A stretch of DNA of 64,000 bases from assembly GCF_964355755.1 (NCBI RefSeq), contig NC_092678.1, forward strand, positions 20,310,922 through 20,374,921, given 5' to 3'. Source of the stretch: Antedon mediterranea. Taxonomy: Eukaryota; Echinodermata; Crinoidea; Comatulida; Antedonidae. Under the pieces are notes generated by a model. The model saw nothing but the letters and a program-made list of their open reading frames with translations, was not told where the DNA came from and did no database searches. The position numbers and the translations under genes are program-made. Positions 1 to 13,200 of the stretch are shown piece by piece. The stretch's first letter is position 1; each line of letters opens with the position of its first letter.

Positions 1-1
1 A

Positions 2-565
2 TTCACCCTCAACAATACTATCCTTGAATGTGTTGGCAACCTCAAACTGTTAGGGGTTACTATTCAAGATAACATGAAATGGGACATGCATGTCACAGAC
101 ATAGTCTCTAAGGCATCTCGAAAGATGTTTGCTTTATTTGTGATGAGGAGGTCTCGCGCGTCTGTGAATGACCTGATCAAGGTGTTCTGTTGCTATATTA
201 GACCTATTCTTGAGTATGCATGCCCTGTGTGGCATGGTGCAATTACTAAAAAATTAGCACATAAAATTGAAGCTGTTCAAAAAAGAGCTCTAAGAACTAT
301 CCTGGGAAAAAATTATATATCGTACGATTTAGCTTTAGAGGAGACGCAACTCCTTTCGCTTGCGGCAAGGAGGGAAAGTCTGGTGCGTTCCTTTGGTCAG
401 GGTCTCATAAAATCGACTTTGCACAGGGATATGCTCCCTCCTTGCCGCAAGCGAAAATTAAACCTTAGATCCAATGGTGGAAATCTGGAAGTGCCTAAAT
501 GCAAAACCGACAGATATAAACGGTCTGCTGTACCGTATATTGTTAATCTGCTTAACTCGAAATAA
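2..565 (+). CDS. Non-LTR retrotransposon (LINE) reverse transcriptase, C-terminal part
   Basis: The frame is open from the left window edge to a TAA at 563-565, so the 5' part of the ORF lies outside. The protein has the layout that follows the RT catalytic core in CR1/L2/Jockey-type LINEs: 'LKLLGVTIQ', then 'HVTDIVSKASRKMFAL', then 'YIRPILEYACPVWHG' and 'KIEAVQKRALRTIL'. These segments form the RT thumb and connection region. The visible part has no stops or frameshifts, so this copy may be fairly young. The catalytic YxDD motif is outside the window. Family assignment beyond LINE is uncertain. Confidence 0.85.
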   Translation, partial: FTLNNTILECVGNLKLLGVTIQDNMKWDMHVTDIVSKASRKMFALFVMRRSRASVNDLIKVFCCYIRPILEYACPVWHGAITKKLAHKIEAVQKRALRTILGKNYISYDLALEETQLLSLAARRESLVRSFGQGLIKSTLHRDMLPPCRKRKLNLRSNGGNLEVPKCKTDRYKRSAVPYIVNLLNSK

Positions 566-862
566 TTTTTTTTATATAGGATTTTTATAAGAAAATAAAT
601 AAATTCATTTAAATTAATACTATTGTATATATTGCTTAAAATAAATTAAAACCTTGATAAATATTTTTAAAATACTAGATAAATTTTAATGATTAATGTA
701 CAGTATATTTATTTTTCTTATGCATTTTGTAAATTGTTTTGTATTTTTTATCTGTAATGTAAATTTTTTATATAATGTGCTACAATAATTTCAGACTTGT
801 TCTGCTTTTTGTAATGTTTTATATACCGAAATAAATAAAATAAATAAATAAATAAATAAATG
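566..862 (+). repeat. LINE 3' UTR and AAATA/TAAA simple-repeat tail
   Basis: AT-rich sequence follows the RT stop codon and ends in a run of AAATA/TAAA units at about 827-861. Such microsatellite tails are typical of CR1/L2/RTE-like LINEs, which lack a plain poly(A). The tail marks the probable 3' end of the element. No target-site duplication can be judged because the 5' end is not present. Confidence 0.65.
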
Positions 863-1011
863 ATGAATGTGTTTTATTACTAGACTTTATGTTACAGCCG
901 TTATTTCGATATATCACACCCACCTTGACCAGAACGTCTGAGGCAGATACTAGATGCAGGGGCTGCCATATTAAGAGTCAGCAATGCTGATTGTAAACGG
1001 GACCCCAGCTC

Positions 1012-1122
1012 AGTATACAGCAGATTTCCAGATGGTCTCCCATCCAAGCTCTAACCACCCCCCGACGCTGCTTAATTTCGGTGATATGACGAGAACCGCT
1101 GTTTCAACGTGGTAAAGCCGTA
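1012..1122 (-). pseudogene. 5S rRNA-derived sequence (pseudogene or 5S-type SINE head)
   Basis: Read on the minus strand, the segment starts near 'TACGGCTTTACCACGTTG' and carries the 5S internal promoter landmarks in order: 'GTTCTCGTCATATCACCGA', 'TTAAGCAGCGTCGGG', then 'GTTAGAGCTTGGATGGGAG'. It departs from 5S rRNA by several substitutions and by a shortened 3' end, where the closing helix is replaced by 'ATCTGCTGTATACTGAG'. It is therefore unlikely to be a working 5S gene. It could be the head of a 5S-derived SINE, with a body running to lower coordinates toward about 930. Confidence 0.75.
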
Positions 1123-1372
1123 TTTCATCATATGGCAATACAATTACGTGCGTAGCGCACATAACGCATGTGTACGCGCGCTTATAATTTTAAAAATAGA
1201 TTTTCCATGAAATTAAAGTACTTTTCAGGAAATTGTAAGCGTTTACAAAATTTTTATGATTTTCGCGTTAAACGTTATATGCACTCTTTTTGTTTTACAA
1301 CCTTTCTAAAATAATTTCATCATATTTTATTCACGTTTTAATTCGAAATTGCGTTATACGAGCACGTCAAAA

Positions 1373-1680
1373 GTACGGTGGCCCACAACTGTCACGCACT
1401 CTATACAAATCATATTCACACAATTAAAGAAGGAATCACACAATTAAAGAAGAAATCACACAATTAAAGAAGGAATCGCATATAAACAAAAGAAAGCATG
1501 AAAATATAAAACGAAATGCACAAATAAAGAAGAAAAGAGCTAAGCATAATTAAAGAAGTCCGCAACAAATTCGAAAGCTCCTCGCACAATTATAGAAGTC
1601 CGCAACAAATTCGAAAGCTCCTCGCACAATTAAAGAAGTCCGCAACAAATTTGAAAGTACCTCGCACAATTAAAGTACAG
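1373..1680 (+). repeat. Dispersed repeat with 'CACAATTAAAGAAG' subrepeats (copy 1)
   Basis: It starts at 'GTACGGTGGCCCACAACTGT' and continues with tandem 'CACAATTAAAGAAGGAAT' units, then with about 40-bp units built around 'GTCCGCAACAAATTCG'. A close copy in the same orientation lies at 41247-41540, with identical order of parts. That makes it a mobile or transposed repeat rather than local slippage. No coding potential or clear terminal repeats were seen. Confidence 0.7.
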
Positions 1681-1726
1681 TAGTCCGTATGGAACGCCAT
1701 CACTGCCTCCGGCAGCAAACTTTAAT

Positions 1727-1970
1727 TCTATTCGGCTCTTATTCGGCCCATTTACCATTACGTTCGGCTCTTTCAGCATTCGGCGCATTTCTATTCGGCC
1801 CATTTACCATTACGTTCGGCTCTTTCAGCATTCGGCTCTTTTTTATTCGGCCCATTTACCATTACGTTCGGCTCTTTCAGCATTCGGCTCTTTTTTATTC
1901 GGCCCATTTACCATTACGTTCGGCTCTTTCAGCATTCGGCTCTTTTTTATTCGGCCCATTTACCATTATG
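1727..1970 (+). repeat. 52-bp tandem repeat array
   Basis: About 4.7 units of a 52-bp motif built from 'TTCGGCTCTTTTTTATTCGG' and 'CCCATTTACCATTACG'. The landmark CGTTCGGC recurs at 1761, 1813, 1865 and 1917, exactly 52 bp apart. A 98-residue frame through this region is only the repeat read as protein, since 52 is not a multiple of three. Confidence 0.85.
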
Positions 1971-1989
1971 TGTTATAGATTTTAACATA

Positions 1990-2541
1990 ACGCCAGTGCG
2001 CCCTCTTGGACTGGCGATGTTTGTCCGTTTTTGCTGTCCCATGTAGTTATATTGAGTTATTATTAAAGTCATTAAAATACATTACTCGCATTACATCAGT
2101 CAACCTTATTGGCGTAAGAGATGTGAATAGTGAAAATGATCTTATTAGTTGCACTATGGTTCTCAAATCACTTCACTACATGATAGAAAATACTGCTTTA
2201 GTTTGATTTTCGTTTTCTTTGCATTGTTTGGATATATAATTTTGTTATTCTGAAATAAAATGATCAATCAAGTGAATTTTTAAAACAATCAAACGTTGAC
2301 TTGCTTTTTTATAAAACAATTAAATACCCTTTTTTGTGATCTTTTATTTTTCTGTTTAATAGTGAAAGATGGGTTGTGCAATGTTTAGTTTCATTCATTT
2401 GCATAACATTTCTACATAAATGATGATATTTAATTTTGCTGACACTGGGGCTTATGAAGTGAATAAAGAAATCACACAATTTAGAAGATTTTTGTAAAAT
2501 TAAGATTCATACATTTTTATTTATTATATCTTATCAATTAG
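1990..2541. other. AT-rich DNA with no supported gene
   Basis: No family, splice-bounded exon or repeat was recognised. It may be intron upstream of the exon at 2542. A 66-residue open frame at 2006-2206 has no recognisable feature. Confidence 0.5.
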
Positions 2542-2589
2542 CCAAATCAGAGACATTTGTTGAAAAAAGATCAGAAGAATCAAAAGCAG
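2542..2589 (+). CDS. Linker exon 1
   Basis: 48 nt between acceptor 'CTTATCAATTAG' and donor 'GTGAGG', phase 1-1. It encodes 'KSETFVEKRSEESKA'. The opening KSE matches the start of the repeated linker exons downstream. Confidence 0.5.
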
Positions 2590-4247
2590 GTGAGGTATAA
2601 TACTGTAAACACCATAATTATTTCAAGTTGAAATTGCAAATGAATATGCAAATGGACTTGAATTCAAATTAGGTCCACAAACATATTCATTCTGCTACAT
2701 CAATTCTAATTCTCAATCTTGTATTCTAATGATTAAAACATTCAAGATGTCCGCAACCAATGACCACATTTTAATTCTTGAGACCTTAAAACATATAACA
2801 ATTACTTTCTTAATTTTACTGTACTAGTTGTTTAGTTACATTTTACAATAATGTTAACTAGGGGTGGCTGTGGCCTATCTTGTTCAAAGTGATACATCTG
2901 CCAATACAATTTAAAAATAAAGTGAATTTTGACCACTTTCCACCATTCCGGCTAAATTAACCTCCTGCAAAGCATATTACTGGGATGTATCTTTGTCTTG
3001 ATATTAATAGAGAAATCACACGATGCATCGTATCAGCCACTGAAGAAGGAATTACCATTCAGTTCTGAACCAAGTGAAATAAAGTTATTACCAGGTGAAT
3101 TACAGTTATTTCAATTCAGACCAATTACAAATTGCTTTTATTGGAAAGAGTGAAGCAAGCATAAAACTACCAGTTAAAAAGTAGTTTGTTTTATGATTTT
3201 TATTAATCATTCAAAGTTCTCATTTATGTCTTTTAGAAGAATCTACGTATTCAGTGCGTCCTAAAATAGGTAAAGTTTTATAGTATAAGTTTTTTTCGTT
3301 TCTGTTATGTTTACATATCACTCAGTACTAGATTTTATTATCTTTGTGAACGCATAGTTGTCGAGAAGATCTGGCCTCAATTCATGTAAGCTAGAAGTTC
3401 CCACAACAACCAGGAGAACCTTTGCTGACAGATCTTTTGACGTCTAAGGTCCACGGTTATGGAACGATCTTCCAGTGACCATTCGGTCTGAAACTAATTT
3501 TGATAGCTTTAAGCGTAAACTAAAATGTTTCTTTTCCAACAAGTTTATGGAACATAATTTTGATGTACAGCGCTTTTGATAATGGTTCATTCTAAGAGCG
3601 CTATATCAGATGTGTAATGTGATGTATACCAATAACTTTTTTTCTGCCACTACAGCATTGTATATATTACCTACATACACCATTTTGACAAATCTTTCCA
3701 AAACCATTTTCTATATAAAATATAATGAATCTATGAATGATTAAATCGGGTAGGTTGAACAATTTTATTGCAAACTGTTTCAATAGCAATTTACACTCGA
3801 TTTGAACTTGTTGCTTTGGATGAGTTAGGTTATCCGGACAAACTCAACAAACTGTACAGTACGTTAAAATATAAACGTGAAACATGAAGAAACAACTTTG
3901 GAAGTTAATTGTCTGGGCAACATAATATATATTAATATTTTGACATGAATTCATATCTACAATTCAGCAGCTTCCATGTTTTAATTTTCATTCTGAGGAG
4001 CTATAACAGATTGGAATATACTATATAGATGAAATTAAGTAACCCACTTCATTAAAATGTTATAAAATCTACTTTATTATTTTTAATCTTAACAGCAAAT
4101 TAAAATTCATTTGAGTGATAATTATAAATTTGCCACTCAGTTCTAAAATAAAACAACATGAACCAAAACAAAGGTTCTGAATAAAGTGGCTTGAATCAAG
4201 TGATAATTATGAATTTTGTGTTATTTTTGTATTTTTTGAAATGAAAA

Positions 4248-4281
<34 letters not shown>

Positions 4282-7200
4282 TGATAATTATAATTACAGT
4301 ATTTTAATTGACAACAATTACTGGTTAAATATTGCTTTTTCATCAATTATGAAATTAACCTCCTGTAAAATGATTATAAAATTTACCCGTTCTACCGTAA
4401 TATTTTAATTCGATCAAGACTAATTAAAAGTGATAATTATAAAAGTGATTATCATTATAAATGTTTTAGTGATAAAAACTATTGGTTAATTATTGCTTTT
4501 CATTGATAGGAAACTGGTGAGTTAATACTGAATTAACCTCCTGTAAAACAATACTATTGTATTTTTTTCTTTATTTCAATAGAGAAATCAGAAGGGCGAT
4601 TTCATAGGTTAAGGAAGAAACTGGCACCCAGTTCTAAAATAAAGCGGCTTGAATCAAGTGAAACAAAGTTAGGTGAGTTATTATAGTTTTTATTTATTTT
4701 TTTTATAAAATCTACCCTTTCCACCATAATATTTTAATTCAATCAAGACCAATTAAAAGTGATAAAAAACGGTTAATTATAAATTTTTAGTGCTAAAAAC
4801 CACTGGTTAAATCTTCTGAGATGCGCTTTATTTAATGTGCTGAGTGTACGTGTTGCGCCCAATTACGCACGTGCTGAGCAAGTTTTGAAAAAAATGCCAG
4901 AAATGAAGAGACTGAACAATCACAACGGTTATGACATCAACAATATGACCACTATTAATTATTTGTTAATTTCCCATATCTATATTACAAATAATTGTGG
5001 GCAAAGCCTTTTGTATGTTAAACTTTCCAGTACCAAAAATTAAAACAGTAAATTAGATTTTAACTTGTCACACATGCACACTAGCGCGCTGTTAATTTAA
5101 GCTAGGCCTAGGCTACACTAAAGTGCATGAACAGCTTATAGAGTACTGCTTTATCAGATTCTGTAAATAAACATTATAACATTTTTTTTAATGTAAAAGG
5201 AAATACTAAACAAGAATCTAAACAGCCGATTTAGTAGATTTAAAATTTATTTATTTTAAAAGAATGTTATTAAATAATAAATAAACAATATAAATATGGG
5301 GTTCATGCTCCTCTGTACTCTGTTTACTGTATAGTTAAATGTCGCAAATATTGTATACACTTAATTATCTATTGTAAGATTGTATAATATTGTAGTTTAA
5401 AAATATGAAGCATAACGTAGTTTAATAGGCAAAAAATTTAAGACAGAAATGTATTGATTTAAACAAAAGTTTTTTGTATTATTTTTTAGGTGATTTAAGT
5501 GAGTATGTAACGAGGAAACTCAAAGAAAAACATATTGATTTAAGAGGAAAAACTGAAGAATTATCTGAAGCAATGGAACATATGAAGATTACAAGTAAAG
5601 GTAGGTATAGAAAATACAAAATTGTGAAAACAAGCTTTTTATAACACGCTACCAGACTACTTCATTAAATCAGTAAATTTGGTCTTGTCGTGGTTGCGAC
5701 TTAATAGATGAGATAATCGATTTAATATTTTAGATTATTTAGAGAATTGTTTCAGCTAAAATTTGGAAATAGGTCGGTAATCGTTAAGATAGGAAATAAT
5801 TAATCTTTTCATGATTTCTGCATCAGACATAATATTAATTCCCATAAAAATGTTATCCGATTCTGAGACAAATATATTATTCAATGTATAAACTCTAAGG
5901 CAATCAGTAAGATTGAATCAACTGAATGAACAAAATACCAAGCATTGTCACTGTTAGTTAGCATGTTGAGATATTACAAAACACTCATTTACAGCTAAAG
6001 CTGTAATTTTTAAACAATTCATGAAATCATGAAGCCCAGAATGTAGGCTGAAATCAAAGGTTTATATTTCTATTTCAAATTTTAAAGTGTTTTCTTCCGA
6101 ACCTTTAGAAGTAATATTTTGTTATTTTGTGTACAGTACATTAATAATGGGTTTTTATTCATTAAAATACATATTGTTTATATGACTTAATATACAAAAT
6201 TGGGTAAAAATATATAATTTAAAAAAAACAAATAATATACATAAATATGTTATTGAACAGGCACTTAATCAAATGTTGGCAAAAGCTCTGATTTGACCAT
6301 CACAATTATAAAAATAAATTCAATTTGAAGCCCTTTTTAAAATTTTGATACAATATTGTCCGTTTTATTTATTGTCCAAAAACGTCATATTTCAATAAAA
6401 AATATAATTGTCACATTGATGATTTCTAAAAATAAATTGTATGAAATTGTTTTTGATCTTAAATATACGCTTTTTACCAATGTTTAATGTTAAATATTTT
6501 AAACAAAAATATTGTAATAATTTACCAAGGCAATGTACAAAATGCACTCTGTTAGGCTATGTCTAGGCTACATTAAACTAAAGTACATGAATATAAACTA
6601 GTGTTACTATGTTGCATGTACTGATATAATATCCATGTACAAAATGCACTCTGTTAGGCTATGTCTAGGCTACATTAAAGTACATGAATATAAACTAGTG
6701 TTACTATGTTGCATGTACTGATATAATATCCATGTACAAAATGCACTCTGTTAGGCTATGTCTAGGCTACATTAAAGTACATGAATATAATCTAGTGTTA
6801 CTATGTTGCATGTACTGATATAATATCCATGTACAAAATGCACTCTGTTAGGCTATGTCTAGGCTACATTAAAGTACATGAATATAAACTAGTGTTACTA
6901 TGTTGCATGTACTGATATAATATCCATGTACAAAATGCACTCTGTTAGGCTATGTCTAGGCTACATTAAAGTACATGAATATAAACTAGTGTTACTATGT
7001 TGCATGTACTGATATAATATCCATGTACAAAATGCACTCTGTTAGGCTATGTCTAGGCTACATTAAAGTACATGAATATAAACTAGTGTTACTATGTTGC
7101 ATGTACTGATATAATATCCATGTACAAAATGCACTCTGTTAGGCTATGTCTAGGCTACATTAAAGTACATGAATATAAACTAGTGTTACTATGTTGCATG

Positions 7201-10200
7201 TACTGATATAATATCCATGTACAAAATGCACTCTGTTAGGCTATGTCTAGGCTACATTAAAGTACATGAATATAAACTAGTGTTACTATGTTGCATGTAC
7301 TGATATAATATCCATGTACAAAATGCACTCTGTTAGGCTATGTCTAGGCTACATTAAAGTACATGAATATAAACTAGTGTTACTATGTTGCATGTACTGA
7401 TATAATAATTAATATCCATGTACAAAATGCACTCTGTTAGGCTATGTCTAGGCTACATTAAAGTACATGAATATAAACTAGTGTTACTATGTTGCATGTA
7501 CTGATATAATATCCATGTACAAAATGCACTCTGTTAGGCTATGTCTAGGCTACATTAAAGTACATGAATATAAACTAGTGTTACTATGTTGCATGTACTG
7601 ATATAATATCCATGTACAAAATGCACTCTGTTAGGCTATGTCTAGGCTACATTAAAGTACATGAATATAAACTAGTGTTACTATGTTGCATGTACTGATA
7701 TAATATCCATGTACAAAATGCACTCTGTTAGGCTATGTCTAGGCTACATTAAAGTACATGAATATAAACTAGTGTTACTATGTTGCATGTACTGATATAA
7801 TATCCATGTACAAAATGCACTCTGTTAGGCTATGTCTAGGCTACATTAAAGTACATGAATATAAACTAGTGTTACTATGTTGCATGTACTGATATAATAT
7901 CCATGTACAAAATGCACTCTGTTAGGCTATGTCTAGGCTACATTAAAGTACATGAATATAAACTAGTGTTACTATGTTGCATGTACTGATATAATATCCA
8001 TGTACAAAATGCACTCTGTTAGGCTATGCCTAGGCTACATTAAAGTACATGAATATAAACTAGTGTTACTATGTTGCATGTACTGATATAATATCCATGT
8101 ACAAAATGCACTCTGTTAGGCTATGTCTAGGCTACATTAAAGTACATGAATATAAACTAGTGTTACTATGTTGCATGTACTGATATAATATCCATGTACA
8201 AAATGCACTCTGTTAGGCTATGTCTAGGCTACATTAAAGTACATGAATATAAACTAGTGTTACTATGTTGCATGTACTGATATAATATCCATGTACAAAA
8301 TGCACTCTGTTAGGCTATGTCTAGGCTACATTAAAGTACATGAATATAAACTAGTGTTACTATGTTGCATGTACTGATATAATATCCATGTACAAAATGC
8401 ACTCTGTTAGGCTATGTCTAGGCTACATTAAAGTACATGAATATAAACTAGTGTTACTATGTTGCATGTACTGATATAATATCCATGTACACTAAATCAA
8501 TCAATTGTGTGTGAAATGCTGAGTCAACATTCTACAGATAGTTATACCAAATTTTTATCCTCTTTATTGCAATAGAAAAATCAGAGGATGTATTGTATAA
8601 GTCAAGAGATGTATTGTCAATTAGTTCTGAAATAATGCAGCTTGAACCAAGTGAAACGAAGTTAGGTAAGTTTATTATAGTTGTTTATGATTATAAAATC
8701 TACCCGTAACATAATATTTTAATTCGATCAAGGCCAATAATTAAAAGTGATAGTTATAAAAAAATAATGGTTAAAAATATTGCTTTCCATTGATTAGAAA
8801 ACTGTTGAGTTTATACTGAATTAACCTACTATTGGAAAGAGTGTAAAAAAGTGGATTAATTAATTAACTCTTCTTCTTCTCTGTCAATTTATTGTGTTAA
8901 ATTTGGTGTTACATAATATAAACACATTTTTATTTTCTTTAGTATAATACATTTGTTTTGTTATTACCTTCAGAACCCATCAATTACACTTACAGTCTAC
9001 ACCTTTTTCTGTTTTTTATATGACCTCTGCAAAAACATTACAATATTGTTCTCTGTACTCATAATTACTGTTACAGTTATACATGTAACATAATAGCAAT
9101 CCCAAAATGTTATCGTCTTTATTTTAATAGAGGAATGAAATTAACCTCCTGTAAAATGATTATAAAATTTACCCGTTCTACCGTAATATTTTAATTCGAT
9201 CAAGACTAATTAAAAGTGATAATTATAAAAGTGATTATCATTATAAATGTTTTAGTGATAAAAACTATTGGTTAATTATTGCTTTTCATTGATAGGAAAC
9301 TGGTGAGTTAATACTGAATTAACCTCCTGTAAAACAATACTATTGTATTTTTTTCTTTATTTCAATAGAGAAATCAGAAGGGCGATTTCATTGGTTAAGG
9401 AAGAAACTGGCGCCCAGTTCTAAAATAAAGCGGCTTGAATCAAGTGAAACAAAGTTAGGTGAGTTATTATAGTTTTTATTTATTTTTTTTATAAAATCTA
9501 CCCTTTCCACCATAATATTTTAATTCAATCAAGACCAATTAAAAGTGATAAAAAACGGTTAATTATAAATTTTTAGTGCTAAAAACCACTGGTTAAATCT
9601 TCTGAGATGCGCTTTATTTAATGTGCTGAGTGTACGTGTTGCGCCCAATTACGCACGTGCTGAGCAAGTTTTGAAAAAAATGCCAGAAATGAAGAAACTG
9701 AACAATCACAACGGTTATGACATCAACAATATGACCACTATTAATTATTTGTTAATTTCCCATATCTATATTACAAATAATTGTGGGCAAAGCCTTTTGT
9801 ATGTTAAACTTTCCAGTACCAAAAATTAAAACAGTAAATTAGATTTTAACTTGTCACACATGCACACTAGCGCGCTGTTAATTTAAGCTAGGCCTAGGCT
9901 ACACTAAAGTGCATGAACAGCTTATAGAGTACTGCTTTATCAGATTCTGTAAATAAACATTATAACATTTTTTTTAATGTAAAAGGAAATACTAAACAAG
10001 AATCTAAACAGCCGATTTAGTAGATTTAAAATTTATTTATTTTAAAAGAATGTTATTAAATAATAAATAAACAATATAAATATGGGGTTCATGCTCCTCT
10101 GTACTCTGTTTACTGTATAGTTAAATGTCGCAAATATTGTATACACTTAATTATCTATTGTAAGATTGTATAATATTGTAGTTTAAAAATATGAAGCATA

Positions 10201-13200
10201 ACATAGTTTAATATGCAAAAAATTTAAGACAGAAATGTATTGATTTAAACAAAAGTTTTTTGTATTATTTTTTAGGTGATTTAAGTGAGTATGTAACGAG
10301 GAAACTCAAAGAAAAACATATTGATTTAAGAGGAAAAACTGAAGAATTATCTGAAGCAATGGAACATATGAAGATTACAAGTAAAGGTAGGTATAGAAAA
10401 TACAAAATTGTGAAAACAAGCTTTTTATAACACGCTACCAGACTACTTCATTAAATCAGTAAATTTGGTCTTGTCGTGGTTGCGACTTAATAGATGAGAT
10501 AATCGATTTAATATTTTAGATTATTTAGAGAATTGTTTCAGCTAAAATTTGGAAATAGGTCGGTAATCGTTAAGATAGGAAATAATTAATCTTTTCATGA
10601 TTTCTGCATCAGACATAATATTAATTCCCATAAAAATGTTATCCGATTCTGAGACAAATATATTATTCAATGTATAAACTCTAAGGCAATCAGTAAGATT
10701 GAATCAACTGAATGAACAAAATACCAAGCATTGTCACTGTTAGTTAGCATGTTGAGATATTACAAAACACTCATTTACAGCTAAAGCTGTAATTTTTAAA
10801 CAATTCATGAAATCATGAAGCCCAGAATGTAGGCTGAAATCAAAGGTTTATATTTCTATTTCAAATTTTAAAGTGTTTTCTTCCGAACCTTTAGAAGTAA
10901 TATTTTGTTATTTTGTGTACAGTACATTAATAATGGGTTTTTATTCATTAAAATACATATTGTTTATATGACTTAATATACAAAATTGGGTAAAAATATA
11001 TAATTAAAAAAAACCAAATAATATACATAAATATGTTATTGAACAGGCACTTAATCAAATGTTGGCAAAAGCTCTGATTTGACCATCACAATTATAAAAA
11101 TAAATTCAATTTGAAGCCCTTTTTAAAATTTTGATACAATATTGTCCGTTTTATTTATTGTCCAAAAACGTCATATTTCAATAAAAAATATAATTGTCAC
11201 ATTGATGATTTCTAAAAATAAATTGTATGAAATTGTTTTTGATCATAAATATACGCTTTTTACCAATGTTTAATGTTAAATATTTTAAACAAAAATATTG
11301 TAATAATTTACCAAGGCAATGTACAAAATGCACTCTGTTAGGCTATGTCTAGGCTACATTAAAGTACATGAATATAAACTAGTGTTACTATGTTGCATGT
11401 ACTGATATAATATCCATGTACAAAATGCACTCTGTTAGGCTATGTCTAGGCTACATTAAAGTACATGAATATAAACTAGTGTTACTATGTTGCATGTACT
11501 GATATCATATCCATGTACAAAATGCACTCTGACTGTTAGGCTATGCCTAGGCTACATTAAAGTACATGAATATAAACTAGTGTTACTATGTTGCATGTAC
11601 TGATATAATATCCATGTACAAAATGCACTCTGTTAGGCTATGTCTAGGCTACATTAAAGTACATGAATATAAACTAGTGTTACTATGTTGCATGTACTGA
11701 TATAATATCCATGTACAAAATGCACTCTGTTAGGCTATGTCTAGGCTACATTAAAGTACATGAATATAAACTAGTGTTACTATGTTGCATGTACTGATAT
11801 AATATCCATGTACAAAATGCACTCTGTTAGGCTATGTCTAGGCTACATTAAAGTACATGAATATAAACTAGTGTTACTATGTTGCATGTACTGATATAAT
11901 ATCCATGTACAAAATGCACTCTGTTAGGCTATGTCTAGGCTACATTAAAGTACATGAATATAAACTAGTGTTACTATGTTGCATGTACTGATATAATATC
12001 CATGTACAAAATGCACTCTGTTAGGCTATGTCTAGGCTACATTAAAGTACATGAATATAAACTAGTGTTACTATGTTGCATGTACTGATATAATAATTAA
12101 TATCCATGTACAAAATGCACTCTGTTAGGCTATGTCTAGGCTACATTAAAGTACATGAATATAAACTAGTGTTACTATGTTGCATGTACTGATATAATAT
12201 CCATGTACAAAATGCACTCTGTTAGGCTATGTCTAGGCTACATTAAAGTACATGAATATAAACTAGTGTTACTATGTTGCATGTACTGATATAATATCCA
12301 TGTACAAAATGCACTCTGTTAGGCTATGTCTAGGCTACATTAAAGTACATGAATATAAACTAGTGTTACTATGTTGCATGTACTGATATAATATCCATGT
12401 ACAAAATGCACTCTGTTAGGCTATGTCTAGGCTACATTAAAGTACATGAATATAAACTAGTGTTACTATGTTGCATGTACTGATATAATATCCATGTACA
12501 AAATGCACTCTGTTAGGCTATGTCTAGGCTACATTAAAGTACATGAATATAAACTAGTGTTACTATGTTGCATGTACTGATATAATATCCATGTACAAAA
12601 TGCACTCTGTTAGGCTATGTCTAGGCTACATTAAAGTACATGAATATAAACTAGTGTTACTATGTTGCATGTACTGATATAATATCCATGTACACTAAAT
12701 CAATCAATTGTGTGTGAAATGCTGAGTCAACATTCTACAGATAGTTATACCAAATTTTTATCCTCTTTATTGCAATAGAAAAATCAGAGGATGTATTGTA
12801 TAAGTCAAGAGATGTATTGTCAATTAGTTCTGAAATAATGCAGCTTGAACCAAGTGAAACGAAGTTAGGTAAGTTTATTATAGTTGTTTATGATTATAAA
12901 ATCTACCCGTACCATAATATTTTAATTCGATCAAGGCCAATAATTAAAAGTGATAGTTATAAAAAAATAATGGTTAAAAATATTGCTTTCCATTGATTAG
13001 AAAACTGTTGAGTTTATACTGAATTAACCTACTATTGGAAAGAGTGTAAAAAAGTGGATTAATTAATTAACTCTTCTTCTTCTCTGTCAATTTATTGTGT
13101 TAAATTTGGTGTTACATAATATAAACACATTTTTATTTTCTTTAGTATAATACATTTGTTTTGTCATTACCTTCAGAACCCATCAATTACACTTACAGTC

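Larger units (their letters stand above)
4351..9136 (+). repeat. Tandem duplication unit, copy 1 (4786 bp)
   Basis: Starts at 'GAAATTAACCTCCTGTAAAA' and ends at 'TTTTAATAGAGGAAT'. The next base begins an almost identical second copy. It contains three exons (4583, 5490, 8576) and a 97-bp minisatellite. Only around ten differences from copy 2 were noticed over the 2.2 kb before the array, so the duplication is recent. Confidence 0.9.

Noticed and set aside
1689-1985. 98-residue frame as a protein
   Set aside because: It is the 52-bp tandem repeat read as codons; the repeat period is not a multiple of three.
4837-9829. Identical-looking 68-residue frames at 4837-5043 and 9623-9829 as a conserved small gene
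   Set aside because: They are similar because the whole 4.8-kb unit is duplicated; surrounding non-coding bases are equally similar, so there is no sign of selection.
6534-12688. Regular repeats as a CRISPR array
   Set aside because: Units are contiguous 97-bp tandem copies with no unique spacers, in a eukaryotic intron.
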